64,000 nt of DNA from Endozoicomonas sp. 4G (GCF_023822025.1 NZ_CP082909.1:3586001-3650000); one strand, 5' to 3'. Shown: positions 1-8,392, counted from the first letter of the stretch. Numbers and translations: made by a program. The notes: a model not told the origin generated them from the letters alone.

Positions 1-2006
1 GTTGCTAAATCAGCTTTTTCTTTTTGATGCTTTTGCACAGCAACGCTTAATTGCTCTGTGATCTGAGCTATCTCAGCCTGGTAAGATTGACTCTCCTGCA
101 AACCGTTGCTCTGAGCGAGCTGGAGGCTCTGTAATTGCTCTTTCAGAGCAGTGATCTCAGCTCTGGCTGCAACCAACTGTACATTCAGTTCTTGCAGGCT
201 TTTGAAGTCCTCTTCATATTTCAGTTGCAGCGCTTCCAGTTCAGACCGTTTAGTCAGCAGTAACGCTTCAAGCTGTGCTTTCTCTTCCAATGCTTCATTC
301 TTTAAAAACGCCTCACCGCGTATTTTATCCTTGTGCTCAATAAGGGTTTGTTGCAAAGCACTGATTTCGTCGTCGTATTTCTTTCGTTCCAGATGAATCT
401 CTTTTAATGACCGGGCTTTTACCTCAAACTCAGACTGCTGTTTGTCGAGTTCTTCGACCTTTTCCTGGAGCTCTCTTTTGGTATCTTTGAGAGACTGAAT
501 ATCAAGGTTTAGTGCGCCATTTTGACTGGACAGATCAGCCACACGCTCTTCAGCACTCTGAAAGTTCTGCTGAAGTTCTGCCAACCTGACCCTTTCCTGC
601 TCCAACTCATTTTCAAGTGTCTTGTAGCTATCCAGATACTCCTGCTGCAAATGCTCTACTAACTGATCCTTTTGTTCCAGATCTGAATCAGCCTGTTGGC
701 TCAATTGCTGATAGTCCGAGTGTGCAGCCTGAAGTTGAGTTTGCAGGCTGTCTATTTGTTGACCAGAAGTATCCATCTGAGTTTGAAGCTGTGAAATCGT
801 AACGTCATTTTCAGCCAGCATTCGGGTTTGCTCGTCCATCTGAGCCTGAAGCTGACGGTTCACTGCTTCCAGCTCATCCAGCCGGTGGTCAGAATCAAGC
901 GGTTCCTCATTCGATATGTCACTGGGTTCAACAGCAGAGTCCTGGATGTTAACGATCCGATGCTGCTCCTGACGTAACTGATGATCCCTCGCTTTGAGTT
1001 CGTCTTTTAGTTCAGCGTGTTCTTTCTCAAGCTCACTGAGTCTTTCAGAAAAGTGCTCAGGTACTGCCTGCTCTTTCTGCTTGAGTGCGTCTACCTGCTC
1101 CATGAGTTCAAGCAACTGCTCACGGGTCTGCTGTAGCTCGGAGCCTAAGGCTTCTTTCTCTTGTCTGAGATGGCTTAGTTCCTGCTGAGCCCTGGATAAC
1201 TCGAAACTCTGGGGTGAAAGAACGGGTCCATCTGGCGCTCTGGGCGTTGCCAGTGTCGGCACCAGCGGCGGCATGCTCAGCTTGCTCCTTAAAAAGAGGT
1301 CTTCAAGGTCCTGAAACGGATCATTGTCTGGAGGGGTAGAAATCTCTTCAGAATGGGTAAACCCGGAATAATGCTGACAATAGAACTCAGCCAGAGCCAA
1401 CACTTCCCGATGCATTTTTTCCAGCTTATGTCTTTCCAGCAACCCTTTTTGCCAGGCTTCCTTCGACTGACCACTGGCGGTGATGGCATCGGCAATACCC
1501 GCCTCTTTGACCTCAATCTGGTGAATCATGGATCGAGCCATGGCCAGAGTCATCAAGTGCCCGTTGTTGCCATTGAGGTTACTTTCCAGCTGTTGAATCT
1601 TGTCAGGCATTTTAAAACGCCAGCCCAACTCACTGTGTAGCCTGCCCACGCGCTCAGCCATCTGGTGCTTGGTTTTCCTGCTGGCAGTGGCGACGGTCTC
1701 GGGCGTAATGCTTTCTCTGAGTCTGAAAAGGGTGTGTTCAGGAATCGGGCTGACTGGATGGGCAAACGCTCTGCAGACTAAGCTGTAGGGTTTTGGAATG
1801 ATGGGTACGCCAACTTCGATATGGGAAATATCCCTGTCGCTGATGGCCGTTGTGATCGGACGATCACCTTGTAAAAGCCTGTTTGGCAACTGAATCGAAC
1901 CCACGCCATTGCTCGTCTGCTCCTCAGCAGTCTGAGAGCCGGGCACTGATGTACTGTTCAGGAAATGGTCATGGGAAATGCCAATGCCACTGTTTCTGCG
2001 ATCCAT
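1..2006 (-). CDS. Large coiled-coil protein, 3' end outside the window
   Basis: A reading frame stays open on the minus strand from an ATG at 2004-2006 to the window edge, giving at least 668 residues. An in-frame stop lies about 18 codons upstream of that ATG, so it is the likely start. The first 250 or so residues are mixed sequence. From about residue 260 onward the translation is almost pure Q/E/L/K heptad-type sequence, as expected for a long coiled coil. I see no signal peptide and no catalytic motif. Long coiled coils of this kind occur in structural, chromosome-associated and secreted effector proteins, and nothing here separates these options. The lipoprotein gene upstream is on the same strand after a gap of about 225 bases. 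Confidence 0.75.
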   Translation of the reverse strand, partial: MDRRNSGIGISHDHFLNSTSVPGSQTAEEQTSNGVGSIQLPNRLLQGDRPITTAISDRDISHIEVGVPIIPKPYSLVCRAFAHPVSPIPEHTLFRLRESITPETVATASRKTKHQMAERVGRLHSELGWRFKMPDKIQQLESNLNGNNGHLMTLAMARSMIHQIEVKEAGIADAITASGQSKEAWQKGLLERHKLEKMHREVLALAEFYCQHYSGFTHSEEISTPPDNDPFQDLEDLFLRSKLSMPPLVPTLATPRAPDGPVLSPQSFELSRAQQELSHLRQEKEALGSELQQTREQLLELMEQVDALKQKEQAVPEHFSERLSELEKEHAELKDELKARDHQLRQEQHRIVNIQDSAVEPSDISNEEPLDSDHRLDELEAVNRQLQAQMDEQTRMLAENDVTISQLQTQMDTSGQQIDSLQTQLQAAHSDYQQLSQQADSDLEQKDQLVEHLQQEYLDSYKTLENELEQERVRLAELQQNFQSAEERVADLSSQNGALNLDIQSLKDTKRELQEKVEELDKQQSEFEVKARSLKEIHLERKKYDDEISALQQTLIEHKDKIRGEAFLKNEALEEKAQLEALLLTKRSELEALQLKYEEDFKSLQELNVQLVAARAEITALKEQLQSLQLAQSNGLQESQSYQAEIAQITEQLSVAVQKHQKEKADLA

Positions 2007-2230
2007 GCGGTCTACAACATCCGTTGAAAAACAACACAATTGCCAAGAAACAGCTCAAATTCCGGCACCTAATTCGCTGAATTCATACCCGTCGTATGAA
2101 TCCACAATTTAAGGTTAGCAGTGGGTTTATGGGGGATTTTGCATTCCGGGGACTTGAAAGCACAGCTCGTCAATGGGCTACTCAATCATCTTCTGGCAAT
2201 CCATCGGGAATCGTCAAAATACTGATGTAT

Positions 2231-3169
2231 TCATCGGGTTTGCTCTGGCATGGCTTTGGTTGCTTCGTTCATAAGTTCAATAAAATAAGGAAGCAGGAGC
2301 TTGTTGACTTCTGCCAGTGATGCCGTATCCATCCAACCCTGGCCATGCAAACGCCTCTGTTGCTCAAGCTCTTGCCAGCTCAATGTGCAGGAGCCAAGGC
2401 TAACGAACGGTTTTTGCCCGTCACTCCCCGGAACGACCCAATCAAAACGAACGCTGCCAAGATAAGGTCTGATGCTTTTTTCTCTCACAGGAAGGGGCTG
2501 TTCAGTAATCACTCTGGAATTTTCAGAGTAACGTGCACTCAGAAGAGCGTCAGAATTAAACAGGTCACCAGAGCCCATAATCAGGTATTTAATGGATGAA
2601 TGAGATGTGTACCAGCGTGTGAGCCGACCTTTATCATAAACCGTATTTTTTCCCTCTAAACCGACATAGGACATCCATCTTTTAAAGCGGCAACTATCGA
2701 TCTCACGGGTCATATTGTCTGGACAGGTATGCTCAATGCTGGATAACAGGGTCTGATAGAAAGTCAGGCTATCACCAGCTCCGGACAGCGGGAATTGAGA
2801 CCTGAGCACCTGATAAAGTTTTACACTGTTTTCCAGATCCGGCGACAACGTCAGATCACGGGTTGTCTTGATAACAGGAACCAACAAACCTTTTGGCTTT
2901 GATTTCAGTAACGCCAGCATATCGGCAGAAAAGTAGCACTGCCCTGTCAGGGTCATATGTTCGTCAGGTACCAGAGACTGAAGGGGGGGATTGTCCACCC
3001 GCCATTGGTGAAAGAAAGTCCAGTCTGATGGCTTTTCTGCAACAGGTTTAACCGATGTGGAGGCGTCTGGCTTATTATCAAACCAGTCGAGGACGGAGCA
3101 GGAAGAGGTCATCACAGCTATCGCAACCACCAGACATAAACGTCTTGTTATGGAAAAATAGCTCATCAT
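2231..3169 (-). CDS. Predicted outer-membrane or periplasmic lipoprotein, unknown function
   Basis: The 312-residue product begins with a short basic stretch, a hydrophobic segment and a lipobox ending in Cys at about residue 24 (MTSSC), so it should be lipidated and exported. The mature part is mixed alpha/beta-type sequence with several cysteines and no motif I recognise. It reads in the same direction as the downstream coiled-coil gene and the upstream membrane coiled-coil gene (3323-4108). The three may be functionally linked, but gaps of 150-220 bases mean they need not form an operon. The function is unassigned. Confidence 0.7.
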   Translation of the reverse strand: MMSYFSITRRLCLVVAIAVMTSSCSVLDWFDNKPDASTSVKPVAEKPSDWTFFHQWRVDNPPLQSLVPDEHMTLTGQCYFSADMLALLKSKPKGLLVPVIKTTRDLTLSPDLENSVKLYQVLRSQFPLSGAGDSLTFYQTLLSSIEHTCPDNMTREIDSCRFKRWMSYVGLEGKNTVYDKGRLTRWYTSHSSIKYLIMGSGDLFNSDALLSARYSENSRVITEQPLPVREKSIRPYLGSVRFDWVVPGSDGQKPFVSLGSCTLSWQELEQQRRLHGQGWMDTASLAEVNKLLLPYFIELMNEATKAMPEQTR

Positions 3170-3322
3170 CAGCCTATCGCTCTGGAAAGGGTTATTATCT
3201 TTAAATGTAGTCAGATCGAACTGCTATCTCGCCCTTCAGTGAATAAAAAGCGTTTTTCAGGCGCTGTTGAGCGTTTGTTTCGCATTCAACAGCCCCTGAA
3301 ACCAACCATCCAACCGCCAGAA

Positions 3323-4108
3323 TTATTCCAGCCCCAGACCCGGCTCGGGCGGTTGAGTCAGATCTCTGACCGTCTCTTCCAATTGCTGTAGTTTGCGGTT
3401 GACCTGTATGCGGAATGAGTCAACGGCTTTCACCGCCTGTTGCTGATTTGCTACTTTTCGGGTGAGCTCTGCCTGAAGCTTGCTCATTTCTGTCACTTGT
3501 TTGTCAAACTTCGCAAGACTCTCCGTCATCGTACCCTGAGCCGCCAATTGCTCGGTGCTGATGGCCTTCATCAACTGATCCATCTCACGAATACTCTTTT
3601 GCAAAGCGTTCAGCTGGCCAGATGCCTTATCGGCTGCTTTACCTGCCTCCTCCGCCTCTTTGAGGGCTTTGACTACATTATCTTTATTGATCAGGATCCA
3701 CTGACGGTTTCGCTTGTTCGAGACGTCCCAGAGTTTGCGAATTTCAGAATTCACCACTTCCAGCTCAGATCGCAGCGCAGAACCACTCTGATCAAGATTT
3801 TCACCGGTAGCAGTGACTTCTCCGGTCACAGTACTCAGTTTTTCCTGAGTGACCTTCAGAGCCTGACGGGTGTCAGCCAGCTGCTGTTGCATCAGTCTAA
3901 ACTGCCAGACGCCACCAGCCCCCAGCACAATAATCATGACCAGTAAGAGCCAGGTCAGGCCATTGCCACCTTTACCTGCAGGAGTCTGCCCTGCTTTCTT
4001 GTGAGGGGGTGTTCCGCCAGCATCAGCAGCTTTCCTGCGTCCTGGACGCTCGTCTGCTGCAATTGAGAAATCCGGTATATCGTTGATCGCCTTATCCTCT
4101 TTTCTCAT
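3323..4108 (-). CDS. Single-pass membrane protein with coiled-coil domain
   Basis: The 261-residue protein has a charged, Pro/Gly-rich cytoplasmic N-terminus (about 1-49) and one transmembrane helix (about 50-70, GLTWLLLVMIIVLGAGGVW). A periplasmic region follows that is mainly heptad-repeat coiled coil (about 72-255), with an RQWI-type patch near residue 135. It ends in a short proline-containing tail. The architecture resembles small envelope scaffolds found in gammaproteobacteria, but I cannot name the family. It lies divergent from sodB across about 200 bases. Confidence 0.65.
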   Translation of the reverse strand: MRKEDKAINDIPDFSIAADERPGRRKAADAGGTPPHKKAGQTPAGKGGNGLTWLLLVMIIVLGAGGVWQFRLMQQQLADTRQALKVTQEKLSTVTGEVTATGENLDQSGSALRSELEVVNSEIRKLWDVSNKRNRQWILINKDNVVKALKEAEEAGKAADKASGQLNALQKSIREMDQLMKAISTEQLAAQGTMTESLAKFDKQVTEMSKLQAELTRKVANQQQAVKAVDSFRIQVNRKLQQLEETVRDLTQPPEPGLGLE

Positions 4109-4306
4109 GGGTTCTCTTCTTTCGCTATGGGCATCTTTCTCTCATTTCGCTATGGGGATCTGGTCAGTTGAAGCGCAATACTACTATGAAATAACACCAG
4201 CTCCCACACTATCCACCGCATAGATTCGTAATTAAACCAATGTTACTATCGTCGCGCGAGACAAATCGGGTCAAACAAAATCAACCTTCAAGTGGAGAAC
4301 GACAAC

Positions 4307-4888
4307 ATGGCTTTTGAACTGCCCGCACTGCCTTATGCACGCAATGCTCTGGCTCCTCATATTTCTGAAGAAACTCTGGACTACCACTACGGCAAGCATC
4401 ACAAGACCTATGTTGACAAACTGAACGGTCTGGTTGCGGGTACCGAACTGGAAAGCAAGAGCCTGGAAGACATCATCAAAACATCGGAAGGCGGTATCTT
4501 CAACAATGCCGCTCAAATCTGGAACCACACATTCTACTGGAACTGCCTGAGCCCTAACGGTGGCGGCGCTCCTGCCGGTGAGCTGGCTGACGCCATCAAC
4601 AAGGCTTTCGGTTCTTTTGACGAGTTCGTTGCTGCATTCAACGACAAAGCCGTTAACAACTTTGGCTCTTCCTGGACCTGGCTGGTTAAAAACAGCGACG
4701 GTTCTGTAGAAATCGTGAACACCAGCAATGCCGGCACTCCTCTGACCACCGATCAGAAACCACTGCTGACCTGCGACCTGTGGGAACACGCTTACTACAT
4801 CGACTATCGCAATGTTCGTCCAGAGTACCTGAAACATTTCTGGGAACTGGCTAACTGGGATTTTGCTGCGGCTAATTATGCGGGCTGA
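4307..4888 (+). CDS. sodB: Superoxide dismutase, iron type
   Basis: Cytoplasmic Fe superoxide dismutase converts superoxide to oxygen and hydrogen peroxide. The 193-residue length equals E. coli SodB. Conserved motifs are MAFELPALPY at the start, EYHYGKHH-like metal-ligand His (DYHYGKHH), FNNAAQIWNHTFYWN with the second His, and DLWEHAYYIDY with the Asp and His ligands. The AAQ context before WNHTFYW favours the Fe over the Mn form. I chose the ATG at 4307, matching family N-termini. GGAG at 4294-4297 is a good ribosome-binding site, and the upstream GTG at 4292 overlaps it. Confidence 0.97.
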   Translation: MAFELPALPYARNALAPHISEETLDYHYGKHHKTYVDKLNGLVAGTELESKSLEDIIKTSEGGIFNNAAQIWNHTFYWNCLSPNGGGAPAGELADAINKAFGSFDEFVAAFNDKAVNNFGSSWTWLVKNSDGSVEIVNTSNAGTPLTTDQKPLLTCDLWEHAYYIDYRNVRPEYLKHFWELANWDFAAANYAG

Positions 4889-4926
4889 GTACCTGTTTGG
4901 GAAATAGACCTTTCATAAGCGTCTGT

Positions 4927-4955
4927 ACTGCCTGGTAAGTGTTTTATCAGGCAGT
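4927..4955 (+). terminator. Hairpin downstream of sodB
   Basis: A 12-bp stem (ACTGCCTGGTAA with TTATCAGGCAGT, one G-T wobble) closes a 5-base loop 38 bases after the sodB stop. There is no long T run, so it may be a weak terminator or an mRNA-stabilising hairpin. Confidence 0.45.
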
Positions 4956-5101
4956 ATATGAAATGCCAAAAACGATAATCCTTGTTCTCGTTCAGAAAGT
5001 TAGTGGAAGGGTTCAGGAGAGCTTCAAGATATCGGTATTGGCATCGTATCTGTAACACCCCAATAACAAATCCCACCAATAATCTGCCAACGGATATTCA
5101 A

Positions 5102-5471
5102 ATGCCTGAGAATAAAATTGCAGTTATAACGGGAGCTGGACGAGGTATTGGCGCAGTCAGCCAGAACCGGCTCGCCCAATGAATATATTGACTATGCAGC
5201 CAGCAAAGGGGCTATTGATACTTTGACGAAAGGTTTGTCTCTGGAGGTGGCGGCAGAAAATATCCGGGTCAACTGTGTACGACCCAGTTGTATTTATACC
5301 GACATGCATGCTGATGGAGGGGAACCTGGCCGGGTCGATCGACTGGCCGATGTGCTACCTATGAAACGTGGCGGCCATCCTGAAGAAGTGGCGGAGGCTA
5401 TCTACTGGCTGGCTTCTGAGAAGGCGTCTTTCTCGACAGGTAGTTTTCTGGATCTGTCAGGTGGGGTTTAA
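5102..5471 (+). pseudogene. Short-chain dehydrogenase/reductase remnant with internal deletion
   Basis: The start at 5102 gives MPENKIAVITGAGRGIG, the TGxxxGIG cofactor motif of SDR enzymes. At about 5148-5160 the sequence jumps directly to SARTGSPNEYIDYAASKGAI, which holds the catalytic YxxxK and runs to a normal SDR C-terminus (SFLDLSGGV) in a different frame. The middle of the Rossmann fold, roughly 120 residues including the NNAG and catalytic Ser regions, is missing. The gene is therefore dead as an oxidoreductase. The C-terminal part could still be read from an internal start at about 5148, but would not fold as an enzyme. Confidence 0.85.
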
Positions 5472-5600
5472 AAATAATCGGGTGGCTTGTAAAGACATGA
5501 ACCCGATGAACAAGAGCTGAATTTTGGTTCAATCGGGTCTCGCGATTTCGATTCATCCTCTGGGATATACAAAAACAACGATTGTTGTTTAATGTATGGG

Positions 5601-5888
5601 TTAGCGTAACTCTTGAAATACTTCAGGACACTGTTCTGCTATTCTGAGTAAGGCTTTTGCTGGGCCTTGTGGCGTTCTGCGGCCTTGCTCCCAGTCTTGA
5701 ATGGTTCTGATACTCACTCCCATGAAACCAGCAAATGCTGATTGTGAAAGTTGTAATTTTTGTCGAATTTCTTTGGCTGGAGATGGCTCTGAAAGAATAG
5801 AAGTTTTCAGCTTTCCCTTACCTGATTTAAAAGCCTTAATTTCTTCTATACCATCAAGAATTTCCTGGCCGATATCACGTTCATTCAT
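5601..5888 (-). CDS. higA: HigA-like antitoxin, Xre family HTH
   Basis: The 95-residue antitoxin starts MNERDIGQEILDGIEEIK and carries a C-terminal Xre helix-turn-helix (about 50-85: SQSAFAGFMGVSIRTIQDWEQGRRTPQGPA). This is the HigA/MqsA-like layout with an N-terminal toxin-binding part. I chose the ATG at 5886-5888 because it overlaps the toxin stop by 8 bases and upstream in-frame sequence is toxin coding. In such systems the complex represses its own promoter upstream of the toxin gene. Confidence 0.85.
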   Translation of the reverse strand: MNERDIGQEILDGIEEIKAFKSGKGKLKTSILSEPSPAKEIRQKLQLSQSAFAGFMGVSIRTIQDWEQGRRTPQGPAKALLRIAEQCPEVFQELR

Positions 5889-6192
5889 TTTCGATAGCCT
5901 CCGCAATCTTTCTAAGTATGTGGCCGGGTATAGAGGCTTGGTCAGACTTACTGTACATTGTGAGCATCCATATTTCATAGTCACTCTTTTTCCAGTAATA
6001 AATTACTCTAACGCCACCACTTTTACCTTTGCCTTCTGGTGCCCAGCGTACTTTACGGACACCTCCGCTACCACGAACAATGTCACCAGAATCAGGTTTT
6101 TCCTGAAGGTGCCATTGCAACATTCTGTATTCATCATCTGACAAATAATCAGAAAGTATCTTGGTAAATTTACTTGTTTCGATGAAAATCAT
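5881..6192 (-). CDS. higB: HigB/RelE-family toxin
   Basis: The 103-residue protein belongs to the RelE/HigB superfamily of ribosome-dependent mRNA endonucleases. It shows the pattern LQEKPDSGDIVRGSGGVRK followed by RWA, GGVRVIYYW and LTMYSKSD, typical of the HigB2/RelE-like branch. Toxin-first order and the 8-base overlap with the antitoxin are characteristic of higBA. It lies just outside the clear attC-bounded array but is of the same cassette-like type. Confidence 0.85.
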   Translation of the reverse strand: MIFIETSKFTKILSDYLSDDEYRMLQWHLQEKPDSGDIVRGSGGVRKVRWAPEGKGKSGGVRVIYYWKKSDYEIWMLTMYSKSDQASIPGHILRKIAEAIENE

Positions 6193-6291
6193 AGATTACA
6201 AGCATACGGCATTGCCGTATCTTGTCAAATTTACCTATTTTAATGTTTCTGTTCATCGCCCCGCAATTTTGCGTTGGGCTTCCTTCAGGCC

Positions 6292-6333
6292 GGGTCGCGT
6301 AGATCGGGTCGCGTAGATCGGGTCGCGCAGACC
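6292..6333. repeat. Three tandem copies of a 14-bp GC-rich unit
   Basis: GGGTCGCGTAGATC occurs twice head to tail, followed by a third variant copy (GGGTCGCGCAGACC). It lies in a roughly 250-base stretch (6193-6440) without a supported gene. That stretch also holds a GGAGG..CCTCC hairpin and a GTGCC..GGCAC hairpin near 6380-6435 and looks like repetitive intergenic DNA. Confidence 0.7.
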
Positions 6334-6439
6334 CTGCCTTACAACGACGCCCTTGCCCTTTCGCTAACCTTCGGCTCTGCGAATACCTGATAGGAGGACT
6401 TTCACCTCCAGTTAAGTGCCATGTTCGGCACATATTCCA

Positions 6440-6506
6440 CATTCAGCCGCGCCGCCGAAGGCGGGTGGAGAGCGCAGCCCCGGAACAAACTGGTAATTTG
6501 TTATGC
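6440..6506 (-). other. attC-like recombination site, degenerate
   Basis: The right-hand core box is GTTATGC at 6500-6506, immediately beside the brnA stop. The preceding CAGCCGCGCCGCC...CCCCGGAAC block closely matches the interiors of the sites at 11723 and 16813. The left core box is not clear, so this site is probably decayed. In array (minus) orientation it would be the attC of the brnTA cassette. Confidence 0.6.
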
Positions 6507-6513
6507 TGCGTTC

Positions 6514-6744
6514 TCACCGGCGGATTTGATCTAATTTTTCAGCCATCCATGTTTTTACTATTGCCTGGCGAGCGACCCCAAGCCTGGCTGCTTCTTTATC
6601 GAGGGCATTGATCATCCAAATTGGAAAGTCAATATTGACACGTTTCGTGTCGTGATCAGGGCGATGACCTTTATCCCACTGAACTACATCATCAATTAGA
6701 TCACTACCTTCATCAAAGGCTTTGTCGAAATCTTCAGTTTTCAT
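6514..6744 (-). CDS. brnA: BrnA/CopG-like antitoxin
   Basis: The 76-residue protein begins MKTEDFDKAFDEGSDLIDDV and ends with a ribbon-helix-helix-type segment (KRVNIDFPIWMINALDKEAARLGVARQAIVKTWM), typical of BrnA antitoxins. I chose the ATG at 6744 because it overlaps the TGA of the toxin remnant upstream (ATGAAAACTGA), the usual brnT-brnA coupling. The family antitoxin neutralises BrnT and represses the operon. Here the toxin is truncated, so this is probably an orphan antitoxin. Confidence 0.8.
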   Translation of the reverse strand: MKTEDFDKAFDEGSDLIDDVVQWDKGHRPDHDTKRVNIDFPIWMINALDKEAARLGVARQAIVKTWMAEKLDQIRR

Positions 6745-6852
6745 AGCAAGTAATTTCCTTTGTTCTGGAACGGCGAACTGAAATGATCCTGATGTTATCT
6801 CCTCGCAGAGTATAAACCGCTGTCCAGTGCTTGCCTTTATATCTTGCAACCA
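6734..6852 (-). pseudogene. brnT: BrnT toxin, C-terminal remnant
   Basis: About 39 residues remain (VARYKGKHWTAVYTLRGDN, then IRIISVRRSRTKEITCYEN), matching the C-terminal half of BrnT ribonuclease toxins, normally about 90 residues. Upstream the frame runs straight into antisense relB/yafQ sequence at 6853. A recombination event therefore removed the N-terminal half together with the promoter. Confidence 0.75.
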
Positions 6853-7066
6853 TAGGCTTATATAACGGATTGCCCTTTGATGTTCGTATACCTAATGAAG
6901 AAACCCTGAAAGCCTTCAAGGATGCAGATAAAGGGGTAGGCTTAACCCGTTACGATTCAATGGAAGAAATGTTTGATGATCTGGATGCTGACTGATGCTT
7001 ACTCCAGTACGATCAACAAAGTTCAAAAAGGATTACAAGAAAGTCAAACGGCAAGGTAAGGATTTA
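6853..7066 (+). pseudogene. relB-yafQ fragment, duplicate of the pair at 16.3-16.8 kb
   Basis: These 214 bases match 16399-16612 almost base for base: the C-terminal 46 or so codons of the antitoxin (ending FDDLDAD) and the first 24 codons of the toxin (MLTPVRSTKFKKDYKKV). Both ends break abruptly, into brnT on the left and a transposase relic on the right. It cannot encode a working antitoxin or toxin. Confidence 0.9.
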
Positions 7067-7068
7067 TA

Positions 7069-7152
7069 TTCGGCACACTGGACAACACTGTCCCAGTCGT
7101 CAGCTCCGCAAAGGAAACCAACAATGGTCATAAAAACGACCTCCCCAAGGAT
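7069..7152 (-). pseudogene. ISAs1-family transposase fragment
   Basis: The reverse strand reads HILGEVVFMTIVGFLCGADDW then DSVVQ, the conserved N-terminal block of ISAs1/H-repeat transposases. The same block recurs in a longer relic at 10705-10872. Only about 28 codons remain. Confidence 0.75.
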
Positions 7153-7221
7153 ATGATTGCCGATTGTTTGGGGTTGGATTGCTCAACCGTGAGTAAACTA
7201 ATTTCAAGATTAAAGATGTGA
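7153..7221 (+). pseudogene. C-terminal HTH remnant, possibly of a REP-associated transposase
   Basis: A short frame reads MIADCLGLDCSTVSKLI then SRLKM and a stop. This IAxxLGxxxSTVSxxI helix-turn-helix is what follows the Y1 domain in many REP-associated tyrosine transposases. With only 22 codons left the family call is tentative. Confidence 0.45.
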
Positions 7222-7253
7222 CCCCGGAGTCCTGAATTTAAACAGTCGGAGAC

Positions 7254-8288
7254 TTATATTTTTGCATTCTGTACTTCTAAAAAAATCTCATATTCTGGTT
7301 TTATTTTTAAGTGTCTTCTTGAAGCTGAGAACATTCTAAAATATGAACGATCATCCGAGTTTCTTAAAGCTTCAAACAAAGTGGGTAAAATCTTCTGATT
7401 AAAAATAGCTTTAGAACAGGGTTTATTCTTTCTTGTTTTAATTATTTTATTAAATAAGTGCTTGGTGCTTTTTAGTTCTTTCCATATTCTTTTCACTTCA
7501 TCTATTTCTTTGTTCGAAAAAAGTAATTTCAATTGACTTTTGTTGTTTAATAAAATCAAATCATTGCCTTCTTTAAAGGTTTTTGTATAGTCATCTATTG
7601 TTGAAGAGTCACCAGTAAGCCATTGATTAAGAGTGAATAGACCTACCATCGACTGTAATATGTGAAAATTATTGTTTTCTCTGAGAATTACAAAATCGTG
7701 ACAATGTGTTTTAATATTTTCATGTATGTAACTGATTTTATGTACGAATATGTAATCATTTTCTGGGTCGCAATTAATGTAAGCCTTATATATATCCTGT
7801 TTGTCAGATGAAAAAACATAGGGGATTGAACAATTTCCTTTAGCTAAGTTTTTCGCAAGAACTTCTGCTGTTATGTGACATACATATTGATTCTTTAGTT
7901 CGTTAGCGCTCAATTCTAATGGAGATAAACAAGTGCTGTTTGCTTTTATGGGAGACTTATCAGACATGCATTGTTTATCTGTACCCAATGTCTCATCAGT
8001 AGCATTGGATAAAAATCCACTACCTACCTTAATCTCATCTTGAGCTGAAACAGTTCTTGAAAATGCACAGGAAACTTCTTCTAAAGTGTCCTTAACAGGC
8101 TTTGATTCTTCCCCTGGCACTGTTAATTGTGCTGTGCCTGCTACCGGGGTAAAGTTGAGCAATGAAGGTTGACTCTTGACGTCTCTGCCCATACTGACAC
8201 CCATTGCTGTCTCTGATTGAGATTGAGATTGAGATTGATGAGGTGTTGGGGAGCCAACAATTTTGGAGTTGTTATCTATTCCGTTCAT
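7254..8288 (-). CDS. Polar AT-rich protein, effector-like, unknown function
   Basis: The 344-residue protein has no signal peptide or membrane segment. Residues 1-40 are disordered and contain a QSQSQSQSE run encoded by tandem 6-bp repeats (about 8214-8238). The middle, about 140-235, holds NCSIPYVF, then THCHDFVILR, then HILQSMVGLF. A Cys, a His and a polar residue in this order recall papain-like enzymes, but that is only a pattern and the family is not recognised. The C-terminal third is Lys/Asn-rich and helical. The gene is AT-rich against the core genes, which points to transfer. A disordered Ser/Gln N-terminus is common in secreted effectors, so this is a plausible but unproven effector. 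Confidence 0.6.
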   Translation of the reverse strand: MNGIDNNSKIVGSPTPHQSQSQSQSETAMGVSMGRDVKSQPSLLNFTPVAGTAQLTVPGEESKPVKDTLEEVSCAFSRTVSAQDEIKVGSGFLSNATDETLGTDKQCMSDKSPIKANSTCLSPLELSANELKNQYVCHITAEVLAKNLAKGNCSIPYVFSSDKQDIYKAYINCDPENDYIFVHKISYIHENIKTHCHDFVILRENNNFHILQSMVGLFTLNQWLTGDSSTIDDYTKTFKEGNDLILLNNKSQLKLLFSNKEIDEVKRIWKELKSTKHLFNKIIKTRKNKPCSKAIFNQKILPTLFEALRNSDDRSYFRMFSASRRHLKIKPEYEIFLEVQNAKI

Positions 8289-8392
8289 GGATTCCTCACA
8301 ACAAGTTAGAATTTATCCCAGATTAGCCAGTTGATTAAAAATGAGCGTAGTAACATAGAGTTGTCTATGGGATAAAAGTTCATAACATGTTG

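Noticed and set aside
1289-1765. Short frames on both strands inside 1-2 kb
   Set aside because: The long minus-strand coiled-coil frame explains this region; the others are shadows.
4271-4837. 188-codon minus-strand frame opposite sodB
   Set aside because: Shadow of sodB, which has unmistakable active-site motifs.
6170-6442. 90-codon minus-strand frame
   Set aside because: It spans GC-rich tandem repeats and an attC-like palindrome; the composition is repeat-driven and no family is recognised.
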